A stretch of DNA of 64,000 nt, from NCBI GenBank assembly GCA_030686995.1, contig CM060686.1:72396819-72460818 (forward strand). The letters run 5' to 3'. This DNA comes from Artemisia argyi (lineage: Eukaryota > Streptophyta > Magnoliopsida > Asterales > Asteraceae). Position numbers and translations under genes: made by a program. Below the pieces are notes generated by a model. It saw only the letters and a program-made list of their open reading frames with translations, made no database searches and was not told where the DNA came from. Shown piece by piece: positions 10,370 to 21,900 of the stretch; the first letter of the stretch is position 1; every line of letters begins with the position of its first letter.

Positions 10370-11614
10370 GAGTCAACACGTAAACCAAAGAGTAAAGTTT
10401 ACCCTTGACTGAAGCTATCCAAATGACTCAAAGGTAAAACACCTTTGAATAAACGTCAGTGAAGTCAGAGTCAAAAGCCACTAAATGGAAGAACAACGGT
10501 TCTAAGGGACTCACGGAGTGTTCACATATCTGAGGAAAACACCTCAGATATGTTGTATATCTTCTTGGCCAAAATAGTCTTGCTTTGCAAAAGATAAAGT
10601 CCAAAACTGATTGAAAACTTTGTAACCTGATAACGGAGTCAGCTAACGAAGGGCAGAGAAGTGACAAACCCGTGAGACCTAAAGGACTGACAAATTTCTT
10701 TAGGTCTCTGAAAATTAACTTATCATCTTAAGTCATGCAAATGAACCAGTTGTACTTATGAGACACACTCAGAGTATTTCTTCAACATACTTGGAAAGTG
10801 TATTCTTGGAGCTGACTGAAGTACTCAGACACGCTTAGGCGAGAGTAATTTGAGCTAATGCAAAGTGGGAAAACCCTTGGGAAGATAAGGATTCATCGGG
10901 AGCATGGAAAGCAACTTGCATGTACAAAAGTTGTTAACATAGTAAAGCAACCCTAGGCACACAAGTGCACGTGTACCTTACTTCCAGTTTGCTTCTAGTT
11001 TAGTTATTACTATTCTTGTAACTACTAACAATGTATCTCCCATATCTATAAAAGGGAGGTTAGTAGTAGTGATAGGTAACAGATTCCACCTCTAGAAAAC
11101 AAACAATGTATCTCCCTCTTCTAAGTGGGATCTTCCTCTTCATAACTTGAAGAGCAGCATTTGTCATCACTAGGGATATTGAGAGATTTGGGGGAGTTTA
11201 GTGAAAAGAATGAAATTTTAATCAAAAGTACACGGTTTGAACTTAACCGCCACGAAGTCGAAAAAGACCAAAAATTCTTAAAATGTGACTTTTTTTATAA
11301 ACCTTTTTGCACAACTCATGTCTAGAACACAAAATACACCACAAAAAGGTCTCCTTTTGTGATATACTTCATGAAAATAATGAATGTTAGGCACAAGGTA
11401 CACATTTAGAACAAGAAGTCACGAACTCAATATAATATGAATTTTTTTATAAGATTTTCGAAAACTGCACACTCCTAGATCAGCATATGGCTCTTAATAC
11501 CAATTTTAGGTCTCCAGAATTGATCAATCACACAAATACATGATCATAGAATGAGTTTTTAGAGAGAGAAAGAGATCCTAAAGATACAGAGAGTTCTACA
11601 GAAAGGTGACAAGT
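10366..11614 (+). other. Old repeat-derived sequence, LTR-like, with a TATA box
   Basis: No coding region. A TATAAAAG box at 11047-11054, in the context ATCTATAAAAGGGAGG, is followed by a leader-like stretch (TCTCCC and CTTCTAAGTGG phrases), the kind of arrangement found in Copia LTRs. I could not find the ends or a partner LTR, so the class is uncertain. The minus-strand open frame at 10428-10667 has no motif. Confidence 0.35.
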
Positions 11615-11811
11615 TTTGAAACTTGGGGGACTGAAACTGCCAATTTTGCAAACTTTGATCGTTTTTCATCTGTTTTTACTCATTTTGCATCTGAAACATA
11701 TAAAACACAATCCCTGGGATATTTTCAGTATTTTGATGCCTTTTTTTATTGTTTTTAAATGTTTTGCAGCTCAGATTTGACCAAAAATGATGAGTGTTTG
11801 AGCACTCATCA
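11615..11811 (-). mobile_element. LTR fragment of the 'TGATGAGTG' family (minus)
   Basis: On the minus strand from 11811 the sequence begins TGATGAGTGCTCAAACACTCA and continues through GATGCAAAATGAG, AGTTTGCAAAATTGGCAGTT and TCAGTCCCCCAAGTTTC. The solo LTR at 46215-50074 has the same order (GATGCAAAATG, AAGTTTGCATAATTGGCAGT, TCAGTCCCTCAAGTTTC). Only the first 200 bases of the LTR remain. Its first 24 bases are a perfect hairpin: a 9-base stem (TGATGAGTG with CACTCATCA) around a six-base loop. Confidence 0.8.
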
Positions 11812-12037
11812 AAAGGGAAGAGCAATGTGGGTAAATTAGGCTTGATGGAATGAGCTCCCGCTTTTTAATATGTCTAGGAGGCGTATAATATACTTACGTA
11901 CATTATGGATCATGGGCCGGGCTTAGGCCTTAGACATGGATTAGCACACTTACTAAACTATAATAGCTTATGGCAAGCCCTTTTACCCTGTTTACAAGGT
12001 TCGTTTGACTATTAATGACCATCAATTCTAATGCTAA
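11812..12037. other. Non-coding stretch
   Basis: Short unannotated sequence between the LTR fragment and the Athila remnant. I see nothing definite. Confidence 0.4.
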
Positions 12038-12765
12038 CATAATTGAAGTTGATAGGGCTAAGGTAGATGCGATTGCTAAATTACTTTATATGACCAATGT
12101 GGAAGGAGTTAGGAGTTTTCTAGGACATGCATGGTTTTATAGAAGGTTTACTAAGGATTTTTCTAAAATTGCTAGACCCATGACCTAATTGTTTCTTAAC
12201 GACTCTAAGTTTGTTTTTTCTGATGATTGTAATAAAGCCTTTAATATATTGAAGATTAAATTAGCTACGAAACTTATAATCATTGCACCCAATTGGAAGT
12301 TAGATTTTGAGTTGATGTGTGATGCTAGAGATTTCGCTGTTGGAGCTATGTTAGAACAAAGGGTTGATAAAAAAATTTCAACCCATTTACTGTGCTAGTA
12401 AGACTATGGCAGATGCGCAAGAGTATTATACTACTACCGAGAAGGAGCTGCCAGATGTAATTTATGCTTTTGATAAATTGTGTTCTTACTTAGTAATGTC
12501 TAAAACCATTGTGTAAACTGACCATTCTGCCTTGAAGTTCTTGTTTAATAAGCAGGATGCTAAGCCTAGGTTAATTCAGTGCGTTATTTTACTTCAAGAA
12601 TTTGATATTGAGATTAAGGACAAGAAAGGTGCTGAGAATTTAGCTGCTGATCATCTGTAGCATTTAGAGAATCCGGAGTTAGAAGAATTAGATGAGGAGA
12701 CCATTAAAGATTCATTTTCGGATGAACATGTTATGGCTGTCCAAGATAGGAAATGAGTTGTTCCT
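12038..12765 (+). pseudogene. Athila-type (Ty3/gypsy) RT-RNase H remnant
   Basis: Read across frames, this encodes the end of the reverse transcriptase and the RNase H of an Athila-like element. Recognisable blocks in order are: VRSFLGHAWFYRRFTKDFSK; FELMCDARDFAVGAMLEQR (RNase H start with the catalytic Asp in CDA); a YTTTEKELPDVIYAFDK block; [10 protein letters not shown] (another catalytic Asp); and [20 protein letters not shown] before a DHL motif. Defects include in-frame stops near 12186, 12513 and 12658 and a frameshift in the A-run near 12370. No gag, protease, integrase or LTRs of this element were identified nearby, so it is an isolated decayed fragment. Confidence 0.85.
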
Positions 12766-13880
12766 TTTTAGATCATGTGCAAATGGAATTATTAGGAGAT
12801 GCATTAAGTTACCAACATGACTTGGATGATAGAGTAAGAGTGTGACAATAACACTCTGACTCCCTGAAATATCTTCTTATCCACTGATGTTGTATGAAGA
12901 CCTAGTGCCTCTAAAGAGCAACTTAGGCTCTAAAGTCTAGGCAGGAAAATTCTTGGGAAGATAAGTGCGAAAGCACTTATCAAAAGTTGAGAAGTACCAT
13001 AGTTGGTAAAAGTACAAATAGTTGTCAACACTGTTAAGCCGAAAGCATGTTTTGTTGACATACTTGGAATTGAAGCTAAATTACAAATTGTACTTTAGCT
13101 TATCAAAAGTTGACACGTTACTTTTACCTCACATATATCCACATTGCACCCCGCCTATAAATAGATCATTGTAGAGCGAGAAAAAGTAGCTCTTGTATTA
13201 AAACGTAGTAATACTTCAAGAGCCACTTTTTCCATCTCAAGTAGAACTAAGTCCTAAAGTTTAACTGTAATGGTTAGCATAGTTCTTGCTTAAACACTTA
13301 GCTTTGGTTTCGTGTTTAAGTTAAGGAGAAGATCTCATACATACTTGCCCAATCCCAAGTGTTGTTCCACAAACACTTGGGTATAATTCTATATGAAATA
13401 TCTAATAAGAAGTAAACGTTGAAAATCTTGTGTCTTTATTTTAATGTATTTTATTTACTCTATAAGCTTTTCATTACATCATTATTAAGCTCGGAACTTC
13501 GTTAGATTAACTTTCTAGTTAAGCTAACCTTGTAAACGGGAACAACATAGATCTTCCCCGATCTAGGTTTGCTCACCAAGATATGAGACTTTACAACCTT
13601 ACAACCAAATCGAATGAATGATAGTTGTTTTCTCAAAACGAGCCCTAACTTAACCTAGAGACTCGATTCTAATAGATATGGTATAGATAAGAACACCCTC
13701 GACACAATTCACAAGAGTAGATTAGGTTCTTGCGAATCTTTCTTGCGGAAGAAGTGTTCTTTCAATTGATGATTAGATGAGAAGTTAGAAGACAATTATG
13801 AAGTAGACTTGGAGGGTTGAGAGAAAATAAATTAGAGAGAAAGAATGTATGGCCATATGTAAGTAACAAAAATGGCAAGA
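12766..13880 (+). other. Repeat-derived non-coding stretch with a promoter-like TATA box
   Basis: No coding region. TATAAATA at 13156-13163 follows a GC-richer CACCCCGCC stretch and precedes a leader-like segment with an imperfect inverted pair (AAAAAGTAGCTCTTG and CAAGAGCCACTTTTT, about 13182-13230). This looks like the centre of an old LTR, but its ends are unknown. Confidence 0.35.
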
Positions 13881-14567
13881 GGTGGGTAATTATAGACAAG
13901 AACCCATGACGCGCTGGTCACGTGCTGGCACGCCACCCAACGTGTTGGGTGCAGTCCTAGAAATTTTTGGATTCTTGTTTATTAATGTCCGACGCTTATT
14001 AAATCCCAAATTTCACTTCACCTTTAACCTTTCCAATAAAATTCCAACACGTAAAGTGGTCATGTTCCAATACACATGAGAGTTACTGGATACAGTTCCA
14101 AATTTTGTACCTAATACAAAAATTTTGGTTGTACATTTTTTAATAGAATTATCTTTTTTGTATTCAACTTGTGCAAGAAATGTCGACAACGAGTAATAAT
14201 GCTCGGTGAAGGTGGATAGAAGAAACCGATATAAAGTTTTCTGAGGTTTGAAGTGAGGTTTCGTTATGAAGTTATCTGAAGATCACCAAAGCGAATCAAG
14301 CTTCCTCACACTTATATAATACTAACGTCGAATTAAAAAAAACAATGCTTTGGTGTAACTTTAAAAAAGTAGCCGATTTGGTAATTCAATATAATTGTTT
14401 TCTCTTCTACTTGTCAAATGGCCTGTAATCCAAGTTAAATGTATCACGTCTAAGTTATTTTCTCTACGTCAAAAATTTAGTTTTACAACACATACAACAC
14501 TGACGTATACAAGCACTTCGTGGCAATGCACGAGTTAAAATCCTCATTAAACAAAAATTATTAAATA
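13881..14567. other. Non-coding stretch
   Basis: No gene. The 65-codon plus-strand open frame at 13882-14079 has no motif. A near-palindrome, CACCCAACGTGTTGGGTG, lies at about 13934-13951. Confidence 0.4.
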
Positions 14568-14583
14568 CAACAACAACAACAAT

Positions 14584-14630
<47 letters not shown>

Positions 14631-14638
14631 CGACAACG

Positions 14639-14669
<31 letters not shown>

Positions 14670-14676
14670 AAACAAT
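14568..14676. repeat. (AAC)n microsatellite
   Basis: About 36 ACA/CAA units with a few interruptions (AAT, GAC). The poly-valine open frame on the minus strand here is an artefact of the repeat. Confidence 0.97.
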
Positions 14677-14694
14677 AATATCTCTCACTCGCTC

Positions 14695-15596
14695 AATGGT
14701 GTCAAACTTCTTGATGGTTCAGTTAGTTTGGATGAAATTTTTTGTCGATATTTGGCTATGAAAAGGGTCTCTAAAACCATCTCTTTAATGGAGGCAATCC
14801 ATAAACTCAATGATCCCCAATGTGAGCTCCTTTTTCGTTACTGTGCTTGGGTTGCGAAATTATCTTATGCTTTAAGGACATGTTCCTCTTTGTATTTATT
14901 GGAGGCCCAAGTTCAATTTACTCAAGTGTTATGTTCCTCCTTGCGGAAGACTATTACCGCTTCAAGGTCGGGGTTTGGTGATTGGCAGTGGCGGCCTGCC
15001 ACTCTCCCAATCAAGTTAGGTGGTCTTGTTATCCTTTCAGCGGGAGATATTATCCGGTAGGCTTTTCTCGCTTCTCGTATGCAAACAAGCGTTCTACATG
15101 ACAAGATACTGACAAAGACCGGTATTGTCTCCTATGGTTCTTCTTTTCAGCATGCTCTTGATACTTTCAACATTGCTTGCAACATAGACGTGCTCTCTGT
15201 CACCATTTGCGCTTCTGCCCCTAAATGATGAAAACATTTGCAAAGTATTACTTTGGTGTCATTGAGAAAGACCTTGTTTTTAAGTACTCGCTAAGTCCAC
15301 GACAGGTGCCTATTCTAAGTTGCATCCGCACCCTACATACACAGGATTTTCTTTTTACCATCCCTATTGACGGCTTGGGACAGAGGATGAACCATCACCA
15401 ATTTCGATCTGTGTTGTGTTATAGGCTTTTGTACCTACGTTCTCTGAAGGTAGCCTTTACCCGAGTTGTAATGTGCATCGTATGGACCAATGAGGAGATC
15501 ATGCGTTCCAATGCTATAGTGAATTGGGTGCGAAGTTCAGGCATAATCTGGTGTGTGATATTCTTGTTGATATATGTTCCAAGGTTGGGATCAAAG
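14695..15596 (+). pseudogene. Reverse-transcriptase-related coding remnant, part 1
   Basis: Decayed coding sequence of a plant family usually labelled reverse-transcriptase-domain protein; this part lies downstream of the RT core. Readable blocks are KRVSKTISLMEAIHKLNDPQ, CELLFRYCAWVAKLSYALRT, SRSGFGDWQWRPATLPIKLG, AFLASRMQTSV, GSSFQHALDTFNIACNIDVL, KYYFGVIEKDL, SPRQVPILSCIRT and IPIDGLGQRMNHHQFRSVLC. A stop at about 15058 and frame changes near 15225 and 15430 break it. It ends at GGGATCAAAG, exactly where a 14.9-kb retroelement entered. The coding sequence resumes at 30468. I infer that it belonged to an old non-LTR element or a domesticated relative. Confidence 0.75.
15592..15596. repeat. 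Target-site duplication CAAAG (left)
   Basis: Matches CAAAG at 30463-30467 and brackets the LTR element between them. The reading frame of the interrupted coding remnant resumes directly after the right copy. Confidence 0.9.
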
Positions 15597-16345
15597 TGTT
15601 GGAATTATGATATCATGACAATCATATAAAATAAACCAAACACATCAAGAGAGTATAGCGGAAGCATTATAACAAGATCATATAACATGTAATTAATTAA
15701 TCAATAATAAATAGTAAACATACCTTTGCGATTCTAGCCCGAACAAGAATCAAATGCAATCTTCAACTTAAGAACCCTAATTAGGGTTTATGTGGATTAT
15801 AAGAATTACCCCTTACCTCTTTTGTAATTCAATCCATGAATCAAACAATAGTGTGTTTGAATCGTGTTCTTGTACACACGTACTAATTCAAGTAAAAGTT
15901 TATGCAAGTAAATAAAACACAAAACTTTTTAGCTTTATAAAAATCGAAACCTTTATGGGTAATAAAGATGGATCGATTTTGAGGACAAGATGAGAGAAAG
16001 AAAATACCTATTATGTGTGTACAAGTTATGAGAAAACAATAACCCATGAGGTGTTTATATACTTGAGTTTACTTGGAGCACAAGGCACAAAGGAGGTGGA
16101 ACTCCTTCTAGAACATTCTTGACTTTCCAATTATTCACAAGTTTTACTTTCCTAATCTTCGTCTAACGGTCATTAGTCATTCTCCGTTAAATACTAACGG
16201 TCGTTACTAGTTTTGTATTTATTAATAATTATATATAACATTTATAAATAATTATTCTTTTACTCTTCATACGTAAAGTGTGCAATCCCACGATCTCGAG
16301 TTCGATCCTAACACACAACTATTAATTTATGTTCATAAACTAGTA
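15597..16345 (-). repeat. 3' LTR of the minus-strand LARD-like element
   Basis: 749 bases. On the plus strand it starts TGTTGGAATTATGATATC and ends CATAAACTAGTA. On the minus strand a TATATAAACACC box lies near 16053-16065. The inner terminus has changed: read on the minus strand it begins TACTAG where the partner LTR begins TGTTAG. Confidence 0.88.
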
Positions 16346-16357
16346 GCTCCCACTTGG
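16346..16357 (-). other. Polypurine tract of the LARD-like element
   Basis: Minus strand reads CCAAGTGGGAGC directly ahead of the 3' LTR. The same AGTGGGAG core recurs four more times inside the element (near 18062, 23946, 25380 and 25437, all on the minus strand). Confidence 0.7.
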
Positions 16358-18517
16358 ACATATCTTAATAGTGTGATCACATCGGTTAGCGTCTTGCAAC
16401 ACGCCGATGCCTCTAGTACAATCTCGAGTAAGGCTCCTGTAAAAACCTTTTAATGATTTCTCATTATTATTATCCTTTTGTTTCTAATACCACGTTAATA
16501 AGGATATGGATTAAAGTCATTCCTTAATTAACCATTCTGTTTCTCGTTGTTTATGATTGATCAAGATTACCAAATCTTCTGAACATATTCAGGGGAGATC
16601 TTGGGTGCGGCCACACATGCATCTTACCAACCCTACGAGTGGCCCAGCAGTATTAAACTCCAAAAATAAATTTGAAGGAACAAATTCTATCTTGACTACA
16701 AGCAAAACCCACAAACTTTGTAACACTTTCGAAAACAACCCTTATGACTACCAGTTACGTATAGTGTTAAGTTGTTCCACAAAAATGTACTACATTCATG
16801 ACACTTATCTTGCATCTCAAGTCTGAGGATAACTTCTCATGATTTACTTAATAACAAAATCCATAAAGTAACATCATGTAGTTGGGATAAGTCCTATATT
16901 CGGTATCATTGAATATCATCTGAAATGGCATGACTACGCATCAATATACTTTAAGTATATTATACCAACCTTCAGATTTGTCTTGATTTAATAATATTCC
17001 CATATTATTAACTGACAACGGACAATTTAAAATAATGGATTTAAACATACAAATATAGGATACAATATATTATAAATTAAACATACCATGTATTTAAATT
17101 TATTATAATAATTGTTTAACAACTCTTATCCAAATACTAAATAGATCAATGCATGATAACTCTTGTTGATGAATTATGTCTCAAGTAATGGGATTCATAC
17201 TTGTTGACAAGACATAAATCATCCAACTTTGATCTATCAGAATTTTGAGAATACTTATTCCAAGAATTCAACTATTGAAGTTCTTGTATGTGCATACTCA
17301 ACTATTTTGATAATGCCATATAACATTTCATAAAATGCGTGACATCCTTAACCACCAATTTATGATAATCAAACTTCCAAATATTTTAAAGTTTAAAGTA
17401 TTCTTATTCTCTTAATGTATAATGCAACTATGCTTTTAGTAAGCATAACTAGTAATAGTCAAGGATGAAATCCTTACCATAACTAGTATTGAGTATCGTC
17501 TCAATTTCATTAGCATTATTGTATGCAACAACAATATGCTATTAAAACTTCCCGTAAACCTTAATATCTATTGTGTAATGTTTGATGCCCTTCAAACTTT
17601 CAAGTTTGTTGGCTATGACAATTTTCACAACAATTGAAAAATTGTTCATCTATAGAATTTGGAAGCTGTTCCAGACTTAGGATGTGATTCTATAATTAAA
17701 CATATTCTTTTAGAATATTACACAAGTTATCTAATAACTTTTTAATTAGATATTAATATTGCTAAATCATCTTGTAATCAAGCATGATACAACAAAACAT
17801 GATGTTCATGAAAAATCATTGAGTCATACTTAGATTTTATTCATGTCATACATATCTATTTAGACTTTCTAAATAATATATCATGTTATATTAGATTTAT
17901 TTACCGCACATGTTTCAACAATAAACATTCATTCCAAGGTTGTATATCTTATTTTCTAAATCTTTAAAGTCTCATTCCAAACTAAGACTTAACTTTTAAC
18001 TTATATGGAATGTTACTTTTATATGTTCTACAACATATATGATTTAGAAATTAAACATAATACTCCCACTAGCTTTTAGGAATACTTAGAAATTATCTTA
18101 TTTCAATTATAAATCAAAACATGAATTTAATAATTAAACATAAGAGTAATTTTCTAGATGCTTGCATTTATCCATCCATGGATTATTGCACTTTGTACAC
18201 TTTCAAAGATTTATTTGAATTCATAAACTCCTTTTGATTACTTATCATCCTCGCTCAAGTAATCACTCAAGAAAGAGTTTTGATATTTCATTGTCAATTT
18301 CATAAATATGACAATCATAATCTTTATATATTTAATGTATTTAGAAAAGAATATTCAATCACAGTTAATTGCTTAAGTGTGATTAATAATCTTGTCATAA
18401 AACATGAATTAAATATGTGCACAATATTGTCCATATGATTTCTATACAAAGATTTAAACCACAAGGTTACCTAATCTTTGAAGAAACTCATCTTCATTTT
18501 CTAGTCTAACTATTAAG
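16358..18517. other. Internal region of the LARD-like element, part 1
   Basis: About 2.2 kb of AT-rich sequence without open frames of note. The plus-strand frame at 16557-16826 has no recognised motif. An AGTGGGAG-type tract lies at about 18062-18069 on the minus strand. Confidence 0.6.
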
Positions 18518-18711
18518 CAGTGTTGCAAAAATCGGCCTACAAGGCCGATTAATCGGCGATTACAAGCTGAACGGCCTTGGACCTTGGAGCAAATTACAAG
18601 GTAATCGGCCGATTAATCGGCCTTGGACCTAGGAATCGGCGATTAACCGGCCAAAAATCGCTACACGGCCCTCGACCGCCTTGGGACCGATTCACGATTT
18701 TTGCAACATTG
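18518..18711 (+). mobile_element. hAT-type MITE (194 bp)
   Basis: Terminal inverted repeats CAGTGTTGCAAAAATCG and CGATTTTTGCAACATTG (one mismatch) are flanked by the 8-bp target duplication CTATTAAG at 18510-18517 and 18712-18719. An 8-bp duplication with CA..TG-like ends is diagnostic of hAT. The interior is made of repeated GGCCGATTAATCGGC-type palindromes and is far more GC-rich than its surroundings. It has no coding capacity and is inserted in the LARD-like element. Confidence 0.95.
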
Positions 18712-18719
18712 CTATTAAG

Positions 18720-18981
18720 ATAAACCAAATTTCTAAAATTGATTATCTTTATGGACAGCATCTTAATCATTCATATCATGTATCCTTTACCCAATTTCAT
18801 ATTTGGTAATGTATCATAATGATTATCAGGTTTACAATAATCCTGTAAATCATAACCCTCAGCATATTAATCAAATATCTGAGATATTTTACTATTCTAT
18901 GAATGAGAATTCCATCATCTTGAGTTTAACATTTTAATGTCAACCTCATTATGATATTTACTAGTGTATTTAGAAGATTAT
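18720..18981. other. Internal region of the LARD-like element, part 2
   Basis: AT-rich, non-coding spacer up to the ATTAT target duplication (18977-18981) of the next nested insertion. Confidence 0.6.
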
Positions 18982-21900
18982 TGATATGTGTCTAAATACA
19001 CATATATTGTATACTGTTTAAACCCACAAAACGATCAAAAACACACAAATGACCATATAAATGTTAAAAATATTATTAAAATGCGTTTTTATGTGATTCA
19101 GGTACCAAAAGATTGAAAACAAGTGAAAAGCATGCAAAGTTCACATAATTGACATTTTCAGTCCCTGGAGTTTCATAATTTGGCAAAACTAGTCTCTGAA
19201 GGTTAAAAATGAAAGAAAAGTCAACTTTAGTCCTTGGGAAACCAAGAATGTTCACTAGTAATCCCTGGATAAAAGTTTTCACAAAATGGCAACTTTTACC
19301 CCTCAAGTTTCAAAAATGGCAAATTTAGTCCCTGGGTATTTAAAAAGTGAAATTTATCAAATAATACCCTTGTACTATTCATAATTTACAATTTGAACCT
19401 TTTTGATAACTTATGGGAAATTACAATTTCACCCCCTCAACTTTGGAAAATTACATAAAAGGTTCCCCGGGTGTTTTAAATTGTAATAAAAACAATTAAG
19501 GTCCTTTGGTATATCTAACTTTGCAATATTAGTCCTTGTGATAATTTTGGAAATATTACAGGTTTAACCCCTCAACTATGCAGGAATTACAAAATTAGTC
19601 CTTGGGCTTATTTATACTACAAACCAAACGGATTCCTTATTACAACCCAATAATCCAAATCCATTAAATCCAAAACAAATACAAACCCAAAACACAAATA
19701 AAGCTCAACTACCCAGCCCACACCCTTAATAATAAAACCAGGGTCAACCCCCGGTCAAACCCACCCTTTTCCCTCCTTATCCCCTTCCTCCTCACACCAC
19801 CACTGCAAAACCAAAACCACCCATTACCCACTGTTTTGGCCATCACCTCACCCCCTGCTACTCTCACCTTGTCCCCTCCACCTCTACATGTATACAAGAA
19901 GCATTAATTGCTCAAAAAACTGCCTCACGCTACCTTTGGGACTTTTGATGCCAAAAGCACATTCAAAGGCTAGGATCAATTCTGCTTCATCAATGACTAC
20001 AATATAAAGTGGGATTTGACTGGAATGCAAGTAGGAACTCAGAGAGTGTATAAAAGAGGAAGAAGGAAGAGAGAAGAGATACTTTTGGATTAGCCTTAGT
20101 CACGTAGCATAATTAACTTACTGCTTTCCTTTAAATTTCATGTCTTTTACTGATTTCAATGCTTTGTTAGACATTGACAATGTATAACAAACATTATTTA
20201 CAGCTTTAATGTTAATTTATCTTTAAATTTTAAGTTTTCACTTAATTGTCCTTTATTTTCATGTCATTTAAATTCCTGTTTGATTATGGTTGTTTAATGG
20301 ACTCTATAGGCCACATAAGCTCCTGACAAAGCTTTGAAAGCTTTTAGATACATCAATACAGTTATAATCTTTTAAATTCAAAAATCAATAAAAAATCAAG
20401 AAAAACAATGAAAATACAAAAAGATGGTGTTCTTGATGAAGCTGCTTGGACCAAAGGGTAATTTTGGAATGCTTCTGGTTTAATGCCTCATGAGAGGCCT
20501 TAGGTAGTGAAATTGATCCATGGTTCTTTGTTCTACTCTGGATTCACTTGGTAAGCCCTTTTTACAATATTTTGCATTCTACTGCTTATGTTATTTATAT
20601 GCTTTGAAATTTATGTTTTTGTGTTCCTTTGTTGTTATTTAGTTAATCTATGGCTTAATATTCATAGTTTGTTTGTTAGATTATGAAGTTGCTTGAATTT
20701 CATTTTTCACTGTGAAAATGGCTTACTAGTGATTTTTGTGTATTGTTGTTATATTTGTTGTTTTTCTGTTCATTTGTTCTTAGTACATGATATGATGAAG
20801 TTTGGATTCAGTTTTAAGGTCTTAATCAGTATTAAACTTTGAAAATCCAAAATTCTGTTTGTTTAAGGTGTGTTTGGGATTGCTGAGTTTGTGGTGATTA
20901 ACTGGGCCTAAGTTGTTATTTTTGATTGCTATATGATACATTGAGTTCCTTAAGGTCAGACAAGCCATAAGTCTATTGTGTATTCATTTAAAAGTCAAAA
21001 TTCACCACTTGGATCACTTATTTGATCACTGATTGAATTTACAAGATCAAACTCATCATATTAGTGTAAAACCTGTTTACCTAGCTTAATTTCATGTTAT
21101 TATAGCTTAATATTACATATTATGTCAGTAGATTAAGATCAAAGTTCATCATAGTCAACTTTGATCATAAACTTAAAAAGTCAAAATTCTAGTTAACCTA
21201 TTTTTTAATAAAATTGTGATTTTTATTATGCTTTTGTTATTAAGTTTTAGCTTATATGCTTGTAGGACATTATATTTTTGCTGCTTATCTTTCTATAGTA
21301 TTTTTGTTAATTTTTAGTTTAGCTTTTTAACTGCTTAATAGTGCTTATCTTTGAGCTAGTTTTTCCAAAATGTGCCATGTGCACATGTTTGTTACAATTT
21401 TCAAATAGCTTATAGATTGTTTAAGTGTATGTTAGTTTTAGTTATTTGTTGTTTTGAGATGTTTTACATGCTATCTAATTATGAAAATGCTTAAAAGCCC
21501 ATTTGGTGCTTATCTTAAATGCTTAATTTGTTCCAATAAAATCTCAACCTCAAACAAAGTACACTGGATTCCCAGTATACTTAGACAAACTTCATAAGCT
21601 TGTAAAAAGCTTATTGATGGACTTGAGTTTGTAACCTCTTGCTTTTTAGGAAGCATAGGTGTCCATCTCACTGGAAATACTCTTGTCTAGAGCTTCACAG
21701 CTTATTTGATAAGCTATCCTTGGCTTAAAATTTTGATAAAAACCGCAATAAACACTGATCACTCAGTGTAGTTAAGCTTATTTCATAAGCTCTTATAAGG
21801 CTCATTAGTGAGCCTCATATTGTGATTTTTGGATCTTTGGAAAGCTAACCAACCAGTCTCATTGGTTTTAGGTTTGTATCTCAATTCCTGGCTTATTTCA

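Noticed and set aside
10428..10667. 79-codon minus-strand ORF as a gene
   Set aside because: No motif, no splice context, and it lies in old LTR-like sequence.
14464..14688. Open frame with a long valine run
   Set aside because: Antisense reading of the (AAC)n microsatellite.
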